Positions 20,752-28,846 of a stretch of 64,000 nt of DNA are shown here, piece after piece. This DNA comes from Gammaproteobacteria bacterium (GTDB lineage Bacteria > Pseudomonadota > Gammaproteobacteria > Pseudomonadales > Pseudohongiellaceae): positions 234,898-298,897 of the forward strand of contig JAHEGE010000005.1 in assembly GCA_024639905.1 (NCBI GenBank), written 5' to 3'. The stretch's first letter is position 1. Each line of letters opens with the position of its first letter. Below the pieces are notes generated by a model. The model had not been told where the DNA came from. It ran no database searches and saw only the letters and a program-made list of their open reading frames with translations. The position numbers and the translations under genes are program-made.

Positions 20752-22519
20752 CGACGCCGACAGCCCGAATAAGCTGCGCATAATCGCTATACCCCGCCAG
20801 AATTTTCACCACACCATCCTGACGCATCGTCCGCATACCTTCGCGTCCTGCTTCGCGACGAATAGCATCCAGACTCGCGCGGCGATAAATAAGCGCTTTC
20901 TGCTGCACGCCACAGACGAGCATCTCATGAATCGCCATGCGCCCCTTATAGCCGGTGCCCCCACATTCGGAGCACCCGGAGGCGCGGTGGAGCGACCAAT
21001 CGTCATCCCGTAGGCCATGTCTTTGAAAATCCTCGGCACCGTAAGCGACGAGTAATTGTCTGCGCTCCTGAGCAGACGGCGTATACGGCTCTTTACACCG
21101 CTCGCATAGCGTCCGCATCAAGCGCTGCGCGAGAACACCGAGCAGCGCATCGGAGAAATGAACAGGATCCATGCCAAGATCGAGCAACCGAGTCAGGGTC
21201 TCAGGCGCGGAGTTGGTGTGCAGAGTCGACAACACGAGATGCCCAGTCAATGAGGCCTCGATGCCGATACTCGCCGTTTCTTTATCGCGCATCTCGCCCA
21301 CGAGGATAATATCGGGGTCGGCGCGCAGAAAGGCGCGCATAGCCTTGGCAAAGGTAAAATCGATTTTCAACTGCACTTGCACTTGTTGCAGTCCGTCCTG
21401 AGTGATCTCAACAGGATCCTCCACAGTCCAGATTTTCCGCTCAGGCACATTTAGCTTTGCCAGCAGCGCATGCAGCGTCGTGGTTTTCCCCGAACCCGTT
21501 GGTCCCACCACGAGAAACAAACCATGCGGCTGAGCTGCGATCTCCAAGATCTGAGCCAAGTTCGCCGCGGAAAGATGAAGAGCCTCGAGTGACATCGGTG
21601 TACCCGAGGTCAGGAGCCTCATCACAACGCTCTCACCCTGCACTGTGGGCAAGGTAGCCACACGCATTTCAACGCTGCGTTTACCTAATGTCAGCTTGGT
21701 TTTACCATCCTGTGGCAGCCGTCGCTCTGCGATGTTTAGCCGCGACATGACCTTGACCCGTGCTATCGCCGCTTCACACAATGCCGCAGGAATCTCGAGC
21801 AGTTGCCGACACTGGCCATCTACACGAATGCGCACCGTCCCGGCCACACCCTCGCGCCCGGGTTCGATATGAATATCCGATGCACCAAGACGATCGGCCT
21901 CAGAGATGATTCGGTTAACAAGCAGAATCATTCCCGAAATTTCGAGCGCCTCGTCTTCGACCTCGGTCTTAGTAAAGGGCTTCGATCTCTCATGTTCTGC
22001 CAATAACCCGAAGAGATCTTCGAAGCCACGCGTTTGCTTCGGCGCGCCCTCGCCTCGCAAATACAATTGAATATGCTCAGGCAGTCCTACGCGAAACTGA
22101 TACTGCCGCGCATTCATCACGCCCTTAATGTCTTCGACTCGCCTGGAGTCCGAAGGGTCATCCATGAGGATTACCGCCTCGTTCTTATCACCCCCAACCG
22201 GTAACCAGAGATGTCGCAGCAAGTAGGTCTTACTCAAGTTAGCCAGCAGCGGCATAGGCAATTTGTGAGCGGGTGAATACGCCATAAAAGGCAAACCATA
22301 GTGAGCCTCGAGACACCGACCCAGAGCGTCTTCTGCTATGCCATATTCTTCTGCAAGCACACTAGAGAGCGAGGCCGAGCGCAGTGACGCGCTCGAACAG
22401 GCCTGCGCAAACTCATGGGCATCCAAATGCCCAGAATCGACGAGGGCCTCGAAGGCACAACTAGCACGCCCCTCGGTCCCGCCCTGGCTGTCGCCGCCCT
22501 TGCCGAGATCAATCGCCAC
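20741..22519 (-). CDS. Stand-alone GspE/PilB-family secretion or pilus ATPase
   Basis: A 592-residue protein beginning at a GTG (22519) with AAGGAGAG about 6 bases upstream. An N-terminal MshEN-like domain covers about 30-150. The ATPase core carries DIHIEP (Asp-box entry), GPTGSGKTTT (Walker A, about 338), DPDIILVGEMRD (Walker B), LTGHLVLSTLHTN (His box) and a tetracysteine zinc site, CERC (about 471) and CSEC (about 513). Such ATPases drive type II secretion or type IV pilus assembly. No gspF, gspG, pilC or pilin gene lies near it, so it is a separately encoded member whose machine is elsewhere. Pilus extension, MSHA-like and T2SS roles are all possible. Confidence 0.9.
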   Translation of the reverse strand: MAIDLGKGGDSQGGTEGRASCAFEALVDSGHLDAHEFAQACSSASLRSASLSSVLAEEYGIAEDALGRCLEAHYGLPFMAYSPAHKLPMPLLANLSKTYLLRHLWLPVGGDKNEAVILMDDPSDSRRVEDIKGVMNARQYQFRVGLPEHIQLYLRGEGAPKQTRGFEDLFGLLAEHERSKPFTKTEVEDEALEISGMILLVNRIISEADRLGASDIHIEPGREGVAGTVRIRVDGQCRQLLEIPAALCEAAIARVKVMSRLNIAERRLPQDGKTKLTLGKRSVEMRVATLPTVQGESVVMRLLTSGTPMSLEALHLSAANLAQILEIAAQPHGLFLVVGPTGSGKTTTLHALLAKLNVPERKIWTVEDPVEITQDGLQQVQVQLKIDFTFAKAMRAFLRADPDIILVGEMRDKETASIGIEASLTGHLVLSTLHTNSAPETLTRLLDLGMDPVHFSDALLGVLAQRLMRTLCERCKEPYTPSAQERRQLLVAYGAEDFQRHGLRDDDWSLHRASGCSECGGTGYKGRMAIHEMLVCGVQQKALIYRRASLDAIRREAGREGMRTMRQDGVVKILAGYSDYAQLIRAVGVATD

Positions 22520-22602
22520 CTCGCCTCTCCTTCTCTAGTTTCAGTAGACAGGCCCGACAACTTAAGCATCGGGCGGCGTAACGCGTATTAGGAAGCAATC
22601 TA

Positions 22603-23523
22603 TTGACCACTCATTCGATCGACACCAAACCCAGCTCTGCCATAGCAGGGCTAGCCACTCTGCTCCTAGTCAGTGCGGTCATGCTGTCATCTGCGCACAG
22701 CAAGGCTGCCGAGACTGCGCCGCTGAGCCTGCCCTCGCTTAGCCTTGCCCAAGCGACGTGGCTAGGCGAACGCGTCTTTGCCAACGAGTGCGCCTCGCAG
22801 CCAAGTTGCCTGACGAGCTGGAATGCGGGCGAAGACTTCCCTTCCCTCGGCATCGGTCACTTCATTTGGTATCAGCGAGGCCAGCAAGAGATTTTCGAGG
22901 AGACCTTTCCCGACCTGCTCGCCCACCTCGATGCACGTGGCGTTGCCCTGCCGCAGTGGCTAAAGACACCCTCCCCTGCAGACGACCGGCAACAGCCGCA
23001 AAACAGTGCACCGCAGCATTCGACCGCTGCCGAAGCAGAGTCGCCGTGGGCGAACCGCGACGCGTTCTACGCGGACATCGATAGCGACAGGATGCTTGAA
23101 CTGCGCGACTTGCTAGCCAACACCCAAGCGGAGCAAGCTGAATTCATCGTGCGCAGACTAAGCCTTAGCATCCCTGGCATCTCAGCGGCAGCGGACGATA
23201 GCGCCGAAATAGGCGCTCGCATTACGCGCATCGCGTCTGCTAGTCCGCCGTTCGGCCTCTACGCGCTCATCGACTATGTTCACTTTAAAGGCACCGGGCT
23301 GGCAGCCGGCGAACGCTATCGAGGCCAAGGCTGGGGATTGCTGCAAGTCTTAGAGGCGATAGACGAGAGCCAGCCGCCGATCGAGGGATTCGCCGCCGCC
23401 GCGAAACGCGTGTTGAGCACGCGCGTTGGCAACGCCCCTAGCGAGCGCCGGGAACAGCGCTGGCTTGCTGGTTGGCACAACCGACTAGACACCTATACCG
23501 ACTTTAATTTAGCCCCGAACTGA
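22603..23523 (+). CDS. Secreted protein with lysozyme-like GIGH motif
   Basis: A 306-residue exported protein. The start appears to be a TTG (22603) with GGAAG 7 bases upstream; it leaves an N-region followed by a hydrophobic stretch (about 14-32) ending in an Ala-rich cleavage site. The first ATG would fall inside the signal. The mature protein opens with a Cys pair (ECASQPSC) and the segment WNAGEDFPSLGIGHFIWY. This aligns position by position with the active-site hairpin of T4-type lysozymes (Y-K-D-T-E-G-Y-Y-T-IGIGH), with Ala at the Asp20 position and Ser at Thr26. The rest is helical. It may be a divergent peptidoglycan-binding or cleaving protein; function is unproven. Confidence 0.65.
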   Translation: MTTHSIDTKPSSAIAGLATLLLVSAVMLSSAHSKAAETAPLSLPSLSLAQATWLGERVFANECASQPSCLTSWNAGEDFPSLGIGHFIWYQRGQQEIFEETFPDLLAHLDARGVALPQWLKTPSPADDRQQPQNSAPQHSTAAEAESPWANRDAFYADIDSDRMLELRDLLANTQAEQAEFIVRRLSLSIPGISAAADDSAEIGARITRIASASPPFGLYALIDYVHFKGTGLAAGERYRGQGWGLLQVLEAIDESQPPIEGFAAAAKRVLSTRVGNAPSERREQRWLAGWHNRLDTYTDFNLAPN

Positions 23524-23616
23524 TTCTCAGACGCTGCAAAGATTGACCTTTCGCGGGAAACGCTTACCCTTCTCCTTTTAGTCCTTTCAGTCGGCACACC
23601 TAACGAGCTAAGACCC

Positions 23617-24693
23617 ATGACCCTCGAACGCCCCAACATCGCCGCCATGCGCGGCTACGCGCCTGGAGAGCAGCCCCAGGACGCCGGCACCATTAAGCTC
23701 AATACGAATGAAAACCCTTATCCACCGAGCCCTGACGTCGCAGCAGCGCTGCGCGAGTTCGATAGTGCGACGCTGAGACGTTACCCGCACCCGCTAGCCG
23801 ATGAATTCCGCCAGGTGGCGGCAAAACTGCATGGACTAAGCATCGACAATGTAATCCCCACCAACGGTGGCGACGAACTGCTGCGCTTAATCCTCACGAC
23901 CTTCGTCGCCGAAGGCGAGACCGTCGCGACGACCAAGCCAAGCTACTCGCTCTACCCAGTACTCGCAGCCATCCAAGGCGCTGTCCTTAGCGAAATAGAC
24001 CTGGATGACGATTGGAGCCTACCCAACGACCTAATCGCGCAGCTCAATGCTCTCGGCGCGAAGGCCTTCATTCTCGTCAACCCTCATGCGCCGACGGGCC
24101 GGCTAGTGGATGCCAATGTGGTGGCGGACATTGCCTCCCGATTCGAAGGGCTCGTCGTCATAGACGAAGCCTACATCGATTTCGTCTCGCCAGAGCTGAA
24201 CCACGACTGCGTGCCGCTGCTCGCACGCTTCGATAACCTGCTCATCCTTCGTACTCTCAGCAAGGGGTATTCCCTGGCGGGCTTGCGCTTCGGCTATGGC
24301 CTCGCCTCCCCTAGCCTTGCCGCACCTGTGCTGTTCAAGACGCGTGACAGCTACAATACCGACGCGATTTCCCAGCGTCTCGCCGCCGCCGCACTCGGCT
24401 CTCAGGACTACGCCTCTAACACCTGGGAGCGCGTACGCGAAAGCCGCACGAATTTGCACGCAGAGTTAGAGGCGATGGGACTCGACACGCTGCCGAGCCA
24501 AAGCAATTTCCTACTCAGCAAGATGCCCGAAGGAGTCAGCGCGCAAGCAGTCTACCTGCAACTCAAAGAGCGCGGCATCTTGGTGCGCTATTTCGATCAA
24601 GACAGGCTCCGCGACAAACTGCGAATATCGATAGGCAGCGAGAGCGAGAATCAGCGGCTGATGGCAGCCCTCCGCGAGATTCTCAAAACCTGA
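23617..24693 (+). CDS. hisC: Histidinol-phosphate aminotransferase
   Basis: A 358-residue PLP-dependent class I/II aminotransferase from the ATG at 23617. The family signatures LNTNENPYPPSP, GGDELLRLI and VIDEAYIDF are present. The PLP lysine lies in LSKGYSLAGLRFGY (Lys about 216), and the C-terminal phosphate-binding Arg is in LRISIG. It converts imidazole-acetol phosphate and glutamate to histidinol phosphate in histidine synthesis. It stands alone, without other his genes in the window, so a paralogue with a relaxed aromatic specificity cannot be excluded. Confidence 0.93.
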   Translation: MTLERPNIAAMRGYAPGEQPQDAGTIKLNTNENPYPPSPDVAAALREFDSATLRRYPHPLADEFRQVAAKLHGLSIDNVIPTNGGDELLRLILTTFVAEGETVATTKPSYSLYPVLAAIQGAVLSEIDLDDDWSLPNDLIAQLNALGAKAFILVNPHAPTGRLVDANVVADIASRFEGLVVIDEAYIDFVSPELNHDCVPLLARFDNLLILRTLSKGYSLAGLRFGYGLASPSLAAPVLFKTRDSYNTDAISQRLAAAALGSQDYASNTWERVRESRTNLHAELEAMGLDTLPSQSNFLLSKMPEGVSAQAVYLQLKERGILVRYFDQDRLRDKLRISIGSESENQRLMAALREILKT

Positions 24694-24730
24694 GACCCAG
24701 CCACTAGTCAGTAGAGGGAGAACCGAAACC

Positions 24731-25210
24731 GTGGCAGACGAGCGCGAGCTAGCAGAGAATGAAACGCCGAAAAGCGACCGCATTCATGCCTGTCCTAGTT
24801 GCAAGAAGCCAATGCGCCGAATAGAGGGCCGCATGGGGCCGTTCTGGGGCTGTAGCGGTTTTCCAGGCTGCAAGACCACCTTGAATGAGGTGGATGGCAA
24901 ACCGAGTACGGCCATCAATCCAGACTATCGCTGCCCCCTGTGTACTCGCAAGCTCGTCAGAGCAGACAGCACTCATGGTGAAGAAAAAGAGAGGGGCAAG
25001 GGGGACTACTGGTTCTGTAGCGGTTACAACAAAGGATGTAAGGTGAAACTAGACGACCTCGACGGACGACCTAAACCCGCCTACCGCTGCAAGCGCTGCG
25101 GTAAGCTATTAACACGCCGCGAGGGCAAGAACGGCTCCTTTTGGGGCTGCAGCAGTTACCCCACCTGCACGGCGAGCTACAACGATATCGAAGGTAGGCC
25201 CGACCTATGA
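24731..25210 (+). CDS. Three-zinc-ribbon protein (topoisomerase I C-terminal finger type)
   Basis: A 159-residue protein from a GTG at 24731, with GAGGGAGAA upstream. It consists almost entirely of three C4 zinc ribbons of the kind found at the C-terminus of bacterial topoisomerase I. Each has CXXC, a Phe/Tyr-Trp-x-Cys-Ser turn and a final Cys: CPSC/WGCSGFPGC, CPLC/WFCSGYNKGC and CKRC/WGCSSYPTC. There is no topoisomerase catalytic domain. It probably binds single-stranded DNA or RNA polymerase, by analogy with the topoisomerase tail. Its stop overlaps the start of a small membrane-protein gene (ATGA), so the two are translationally coupled. Confidence 0.8.
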   Translation: MADERELAENETPKSDRIHACPSCKKPMRRIEGRMGPFWGCSGFPGCKTTLNEVDGKPSTAINPDYRCPLCTRKLVRADSTHGEEKERGKGDYWFCSGYNKGCKVKLDDLDGRPKPAYRCKRCGKLLTRREGKNGSFWGCSSYPTCTASYNDIEGRPDL

Positions 25211-25419
25211 TTTTTTCTTTCCTCAAGTTGCGCAAGAAAACGGCAGCGGCCCTAAGCGGCACCCTTATCGGCGCCGGAAGCCTATGGGGCCTGTCAATGT
25301 GGCAAGATATTCCGCTGAGCGCGCTCGCAAACCAGCTAGGCGCACTACTCATCTTGTTACTGGGTATTCTCGGGATTGCCGCACTTATCGGCTTTGCGCT
25401 GAGTCGATTTCGCCGCTAA
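25207..25419 (+). CDS. Small two-helix membrane protein
   Basis: A 70-residue protein starting at 25207 within the stop codon of the zinc-ribbon gene. Two hydrophobic segments (about 12-30 and 42-63) are framed by basic ends (LKLRKK, SRFRR), which predicts a hairpin membrane protein with both ends in the cytoplasm. No family recognised. The four-base overlap with the preceding gene indicates co-expression. Its stop overlaps the end of rimI by four bases in the convergent direction. Confidence 0.65.
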   Translation: MIFSFLKLRKKTAAALSGTLIGAGSLWGLSMWQDIPLSALANQLGALLILLLGILGIAALIGFALSRFRR

Positions 25420-25937
25420 CGCCAGGGCGCCTGCGCCGACATGACCACGGCGTCCTCGCGGCTCGCGCCATCAGGATAGTAGCCCTTACGTTCACCGATC
25501 TGGCTAAAGCCCATCGCTGTATAGAGCGCGATTGCCCCGGTGTTCGATTTCCTCACCTCTAAGAAACAAGTCTCGGCATCGAGTTTGGCCGCTCGCTCTA
25601 GAAGCAGCGAAAACAGTCGCCGACCGAGCCCACTGCGTTGATGTGCCGGAGCGACGCACAGGGTCAGTAGATGACATTCACCGATGGCCACTGACATAAC
25701 CCCGTGGGCAACGATTTCATTCTTATTCGCCAGCACCCAGCATTGATAGCCCGAACGCAGGCAATCGATGAACACACGCTTACTCCACGGAGAGGCATAG
25801 GCTGCGTTTTCGTTTCTGACCACGAGATCGAGGTCGCTGGCGCGCATGGCGCGGGCGAAAAACGTGTTAGCGGGGGTATCGGGAATCATAATCTTGAGTG
25901 GGTCATTCGGGTTTTTAGAGAGGGCTTGTGAACGCAT
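25416..25937 (-). CDS. rimI: Ribosomal protein bS18 alanine N-acetyltransferase
   Basis: A GNAT-fold protein of 173 residues from the ATG at 25937; the ATG at 25889 would give 157, closer to E. coli RimI (148), and neither start has a strong ribosome site. The acetyl-CoA loop reads RSGLGRRL, preceded by the beta-strand LLTLCVAP. The family-typical LEVRKSNTGAIALYTAMGF and RKGYYPDGASREDAVVM follow. It acetylates the N-terminal alanine of ribosomal protein S18. It lies 25 bases after the HolD-like gene, reproducing the holD-rimI order of other gammaproteobacteria. Confidence 0.92.
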   Translation of the reverse strand: MRSQALSKNPNDPLKIMIPDTPANTFFARAMRASDLDLVVRNENAAYASPWSKRVFIDCLRSGYQCWVLANKNEIVAHGVMSVAIGECHLLTLCVAPAHQRSGLGRRLFSLLLERAAKLDAETCFLEVRKSNTGAIALYTAMGFSQIGERKGYYPDGASREDAVVMSAQAPWR

Positions 25938-25962
25938 GATAAGAGAGTATTGAGAGGTTTGC

Positions 25963-26808
25963 TTAGCTCTTCTTCGACCGCGTCTTAGCGATACGCGCCA
26001 GCATAGGCTGAAGATCAGCCCAGACCTCGCGCTTGAGTGATGCCAACGACAGCATCGCCGACAAACTGGCAACGAGTGTCTGCTTATACCCGAGCTTTTC
26101 GCCTATTTCGGCGACAAGACCTTCAACGACCCCACCGAAAACTAGCAGTTCGTCGAAACGCTCGCTGTCATAGCGTCGCCGCAGGAAGCCGGACAGCGCC
26201 GCCGCGCCCGCTTTCTCTGTGTTCGGCAAGCCAAGGTCATTGGGCATCGGCCAACTAAAGCCCTCACCCATGGCACCGTAGGCCGATCCTAAATCTTCCC
26301 TGGGGTGCAGATCACAGGCGCGCAGAATGGCGCCGAGCAACTCCCTCGCACGCGCCTTGTCCTCTGCCGACGCTGCTGGAGGCAGTTCGTACAACACAGC
26401 CATCCCGTCGGTTAGCGCTAGGTAACCCAGGTCGAAACGCAGTGTCGCTGCTCCTTCCGCTGCGTCTTCTCCTGCGATTCCGGCAGCCTCTGCCGGTTTT
26501 TTAGCGCTACGAAAGACCGGCAGCTCAACCGCAGGCTTAGCTCGCGTCTTAGCAGCTGACCCCAGATCGATCACCGGCCGATCAGGATTCTTACTGACCG
26601 GCGCGCTGCGCAGAACCTCGACAGGCGCCTCATGCAGCGCAGGACGCGCGACCGGCTCCACTGCGGGACGCGTGTCTTCGACTTCTGGAAAGTCGTACTC
26701 AGGAGAGGCTTTAGCACCCGCTAACGCCTGCCGCGGAAAATACACCTGCACCCCGAGCGCCTCTAAATAGGCTTGCCTATCTACTTCGTTGATCAACTGT
26801 CTACTCAC
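25963..26808 (-). CDS. Putative DNA polymerase III psi subunit (HolD-like), enlarged
   Basis: A 281-residue protein from a GTG at 26808. The opening, DRQAYLEALGVQVYFPRQAL, resembles the N-terminus of psi subunits (which in E. coli HolD binds chi), and rimI follows directly as it does in E. coli and, to my knowledge, in Pseudomonas. A Pro/Ala/Val-rich linker (about 40-120) and a C-terminal alpha/beta domain make it about twice the length of E. coli HolD (137). The C-terminal helices (LKREVWADLQPMLARI) have no motif I recognise. The clamp-loader role rests on synteny and the short N-terminal match. Its 5' end abuts the repeat array. Confidence 0.55.
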   Translation of the reverse strand: MSRQLINEVDRQAYLEALGVQVYFPRQALAGAKASPEYDFPEVEDTRPAVEPVARPALHEAPVEVLRSAPVSKNPDRPVIDLGSAAKTRAKPAVELPVFRSAKKPAEAAGIAGEDAAEGAATLRFDLGYLALTDGMAVLYELPPAASAEDKARARELLGAILRACDLHPREDLGSAYGAMGEGFSWPMPNDLGLPNTEKAGAAALSGFLRRRYDSERFDELLVFGGVVEGLVAEIGEKLGYKQTLVASLSAMLSLASLKREVWADLQPMLARIAKTRSKKS

Positions 26809-26904
26809 TCCGTCTGCTTGCTGCAGTGTAGCTCACAGCCCCCACCTCGACCAAGCTCACTGGGCGCTCTGGGTTGGATCGGGATCGCTGGCGTACTCGG
26901 CGCC

Positions 26905-27029
26905 GGGACAGCCGTAGCGGCATCGCTCGAGCCCGCGGTGCCACAGACTCCTCCTCCCTCGCCCTGCGGGATTCCACTCGGAGGAGCCTCTGACACCACA
27001 GGCTCGGACTTTGGGCGGGCGCCCCGTAG
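26905..27029. repeat. Element A, copy 1
   Basis: A 125-bp unit beginning GGGACAGCCGTAGCGG and ending GGGCGCCCCGTAG on this strand. It holds a CTCCTCC/GGAGGAG inverted repeat (7 bp) around a GC-rich loop and a GCTCGAGC palindrome. Confidence 0.9.
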
Positions 27030-27052
27030 CAGGCTCGGCGGCTAACGAGGCC

Positions 27053-27168
27053 GATCTCTGAGGAGACGCAGCGGCTGCCGCTCGACTCGGCAGTGTGTGC
27101 GGGTGTTCGCCCCGCAGTGCCGTAAGGCCGAGGAGCGGACAGCCGTGCGCGATGTTGAGGCGTGAGAT
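27053..27168. repeat. Element B, copy 1
   Basis: A 116-bp unit whose last 75 bp (27094-27168) are identical in copy 2 and differ by one base in copy 3. It contains a small hairpin, TGCGGG-tgttcgc-CCCGCA. Confidence 0.9.
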
Positions 27169-27193
27169 GTTGAACTGATCGCGGCAGACTCTC

Positions 27194-27219
27194 CCGTAGC
27201 GGCATCGCTCGCGTCCGCA
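27194..27219. repeat. Partial element A fragment
   Basis: CCGTAGCGGCATCGCTCG (27194-27211) repeats the left part of element A just before the second full copy, suggesting a recombination or slippage scar. Confidence 0.7.
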
Positions 27220-27224
27220 GCGTC

Positions 27225-27349
27225 GGGACAGCCGTAGCGGCATCGCTCGAGCCCGCGGTGCCACAGACTCCTCCTCCCTCGCCCTGCGGGATTCCACTCG
27301 GAGGAGCCTCTGGCATCACAGGCTCGGACTTTGGGCGGGCGCCCCGTAG
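27225..27349. repeat. Element A, copy 2
   Basis: Identical to copy 1 at 123 of 125 positions, 320 bp downstream of it. Confidence 0.9.
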
Positions 27350-27372
27350 GCGACTCGGTGGTCGTCGAAGCC

Positions 27373-27488
27373 AATCTCTGAGGAGGCGCAGCGGTTGCTG
27401 CCCGACTCAGCAGTGTGTGCGGGTGTTCGCCCCGCAGTGCCGTAAGGCCGAGGAGCGGACAGCCGTGCGCGATGTTGAGGCGTGAGAT
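27373..27488. repeat. Element B, copy 2
   Basis: Shares the 75-bp core (27414-27488) exactly with copy 1; the left 41 bp have diverged at a handful of positions. Confidence 0.9.
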
Positions 27489-27501
27489 CCAGAACGGAGC
27501 A

Positions 27502-27617
27502 GATCTCGAGAGAAGCGCAGCAGTCGCTGCCCGACTCGGCAGTGTGTGCGGGTGTTCGCCCCGCAGTGCCGTTAGGCCGAGGAGCGGACAGCCGTGCGCG
27601 ATGTTGAGGCGTGAGAT
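27502..27617. repeat. Element B, copy 3
   Basis: Core at 27543-27617 with one substitution (GTAAGG to GTTAGG). It is joined to its neighbours by a 13-base linker, CCAGAACGgAGCA or CCAGAACGaAGCA. Confidence 0.9.
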
Positions 27618-27630
27618 CCAGAACGAAGCA

Positions 27631-27657
27631 GATCTCGAGAGAAGCGCATCGGTTGCT
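27631..27657. repeat. Truncated element B, copy 4
   Basis: Only the left end (GATCTCGAGAGAAGCGCA and a few more bases) remains; the array stops here, about 100 bp before the oxidoreductase start. Confidence 0.8.
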
Positions 27658-27756
27658 ACAGCAAATTGAAGTGTGTGTGTTTTCGTGGTTGAATCCGGCT
27701 ACATTTCGGAGCCTTCTTAACAGCTTCGATGAGCAATTTTTATCAAGGCGAAATCC

Positions 27757-28743
27757 ATGAAAGCGATACTTTGTAAGTCACACGGCCCTGCCGAAAACCT
27801 CAGTCTCGAAGAGATAGACAATCTGGCGCCGGGAGCCGACGAGGCGATAGTCGAGGTTTACTCTGCTGCGCTTAACTTTCCGGATGGCTTGCAGATTCAG
27901 GGTAAATACCAATTTCAGCCGGATATGCCTTTCACGCCTGGCTCTGAAGTCGGCGGTGTCATCACGGCCGTGGGTGCAAAGCTTGAGGGCTTTGCGGTAG
28001 GCGATCGCGTCATGGCGACACCGGGTATTGGTGGGCTGGCAGAGCAGGTGCGAGTTAAGGCCGAGGGGCTGCGCAGAATACCCGACAGCATGGATTTCAA
28101 GAGCGCCGCAAGTTTCGCGATGGTGTACACCACGTCTTATCACGCACTTAAACAGCGTGCGAATTTGCAGCCGGGTGAGACCCTGCTTGTGCTGGGCGCC
28201 AGTGGCGGCGTAGGACTCGCCGCTGTAGAACTCGGCAAACTAATGGGAGCCCGGGTGATCGCTGCGGCGAGCTCGGACGAGAAGTTGGAATTCGTTAAAG
28301 CGGCGGGTCCGGATGAGCTGCTCAACTACGGCGATGGCGAGCTGAAAGAAAAGGTCAATGCGCTCACCGATGGTCGCGGCGCGGACGTGATCTATGACCC
28401 AGTGGGAGGCGATTTGTTCGATCAAAGCTGCCGCTGTATCAATTGGAACGGCAGGCTGTTAGTCGTCGGCTTTGCCAGCGGCCGCATCCCTGAGTACAAG
28501 GCTAACTTGGCGCTGCTTAAAGGCTCTTCGATGGTTGGTGTTTTTCTCGGCCGTTTCCGCAAAGAAGAACCCGCTGAATACGAGAAAAACTTCGCCGAAT
28601 TGTTTAGCCTCTACGAACAAGGCAAACTGAAGCCCATCGTTACCGAATCATTCGCCTTCGACGACTACGTTGCCGCGTTCAATGTCTTTACACAGCGCAA
28701 GGTCATGGGAAAGGTCACCCTCGAAATTAAGACCGAAGACTAA
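27757..28743 (+). CDS. NADPH:quinone oxidoreductase family protein (zinc-independent MDR)
   Basis: A 328-residue medium-chain dehydrogenase/reductase from the ATG at 27757. The catalytic-domain motif PGSEVGGVITAVG and the nucleotide-binding LGASGGVGLAAVELGK (about 147-162) are clear. The zinc ligands of alcohol dehydrogenases are absent, as in quinone oxidoreductase (QOR) and acryloyl- or crotonyl-type reductases. The likely reaction is NADPH-dependent reduction of a quinone or an alpha,beta-unsaturated carbonyl. An acyl-CoA synthetase gene follows 103 bases later on the same strand, so an enoyl substrate is plausible. Confidence 0.9.
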   Translation: MKAILCKSHGPAENLSLEEIDNLAPGADEAIVEVYSAALNFPDGLQIQGKYQFQPDMPFTPGSEVGGVITAVGAKLEGFAVGDRVMATPGIGGLAEQVRVKAEGLRRIPDSMDFKSAASFAMVYTTSYHALKQRANLQPGETLLVLGASGGVGLAAVELGKLMGARVIAAASSDEKLEFVKAAGPDELLNYGDGELKEKVNALTDGRGADVIYDPVGGDLFDQSCRCINWNGRLLVVGFASGRIPEYKANLALLKGSSMVGVFLGRFRKEEPAEYEKNFAELFSLYEQGKLKPIVTESFAFDDYVAAFNVFTQRKVMGKVTLEIKTED

Positions 28744-28846
28744 CAATCGACGGTGTTGGACGCCAAAGAACGATGCGGTTTCGCAGAATCGCATAAAGAC
28801 GCGCCAACGCCCTACACCACTGCGAGCAACACAATAAGGCTATCAA

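Larger units (their letters stand above)
26905..27657. repeat. Composite tandem repeat array (A and B elements)
   Basis: A non-coding array between divergent genes. Element A is 125 bp (26905-27029 and 27225-27349, two differences). Element B is about 116 bp (27053-27168, 27373-27488, 27502-27617) with a truncated copy at 27631-27657. A+B repeats once with a 320-bp period; the last B copies repeat every 129 bp. 320 is not a multiple of three, so A+B copies fall in different frames, which argues against coding. The units contain short inverted repeats. No spacers of CRISPR type, no transposase and no terminal repeats are visible. Confidence 0.9.

Noticed and set aside
26801..27374. Long minus-strand frames through the repeat array
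   Set aside because: Repeated segments appear in different frames because the A+B period of 320 bp is not a multiple of three, and no ribosome site or conserved protein is seen.
26905..27657. CRISPR array
   Set aside because: The units are 116-125 bp, the intervals between them are not unique spacers of uniform length, and no cas gene is near.
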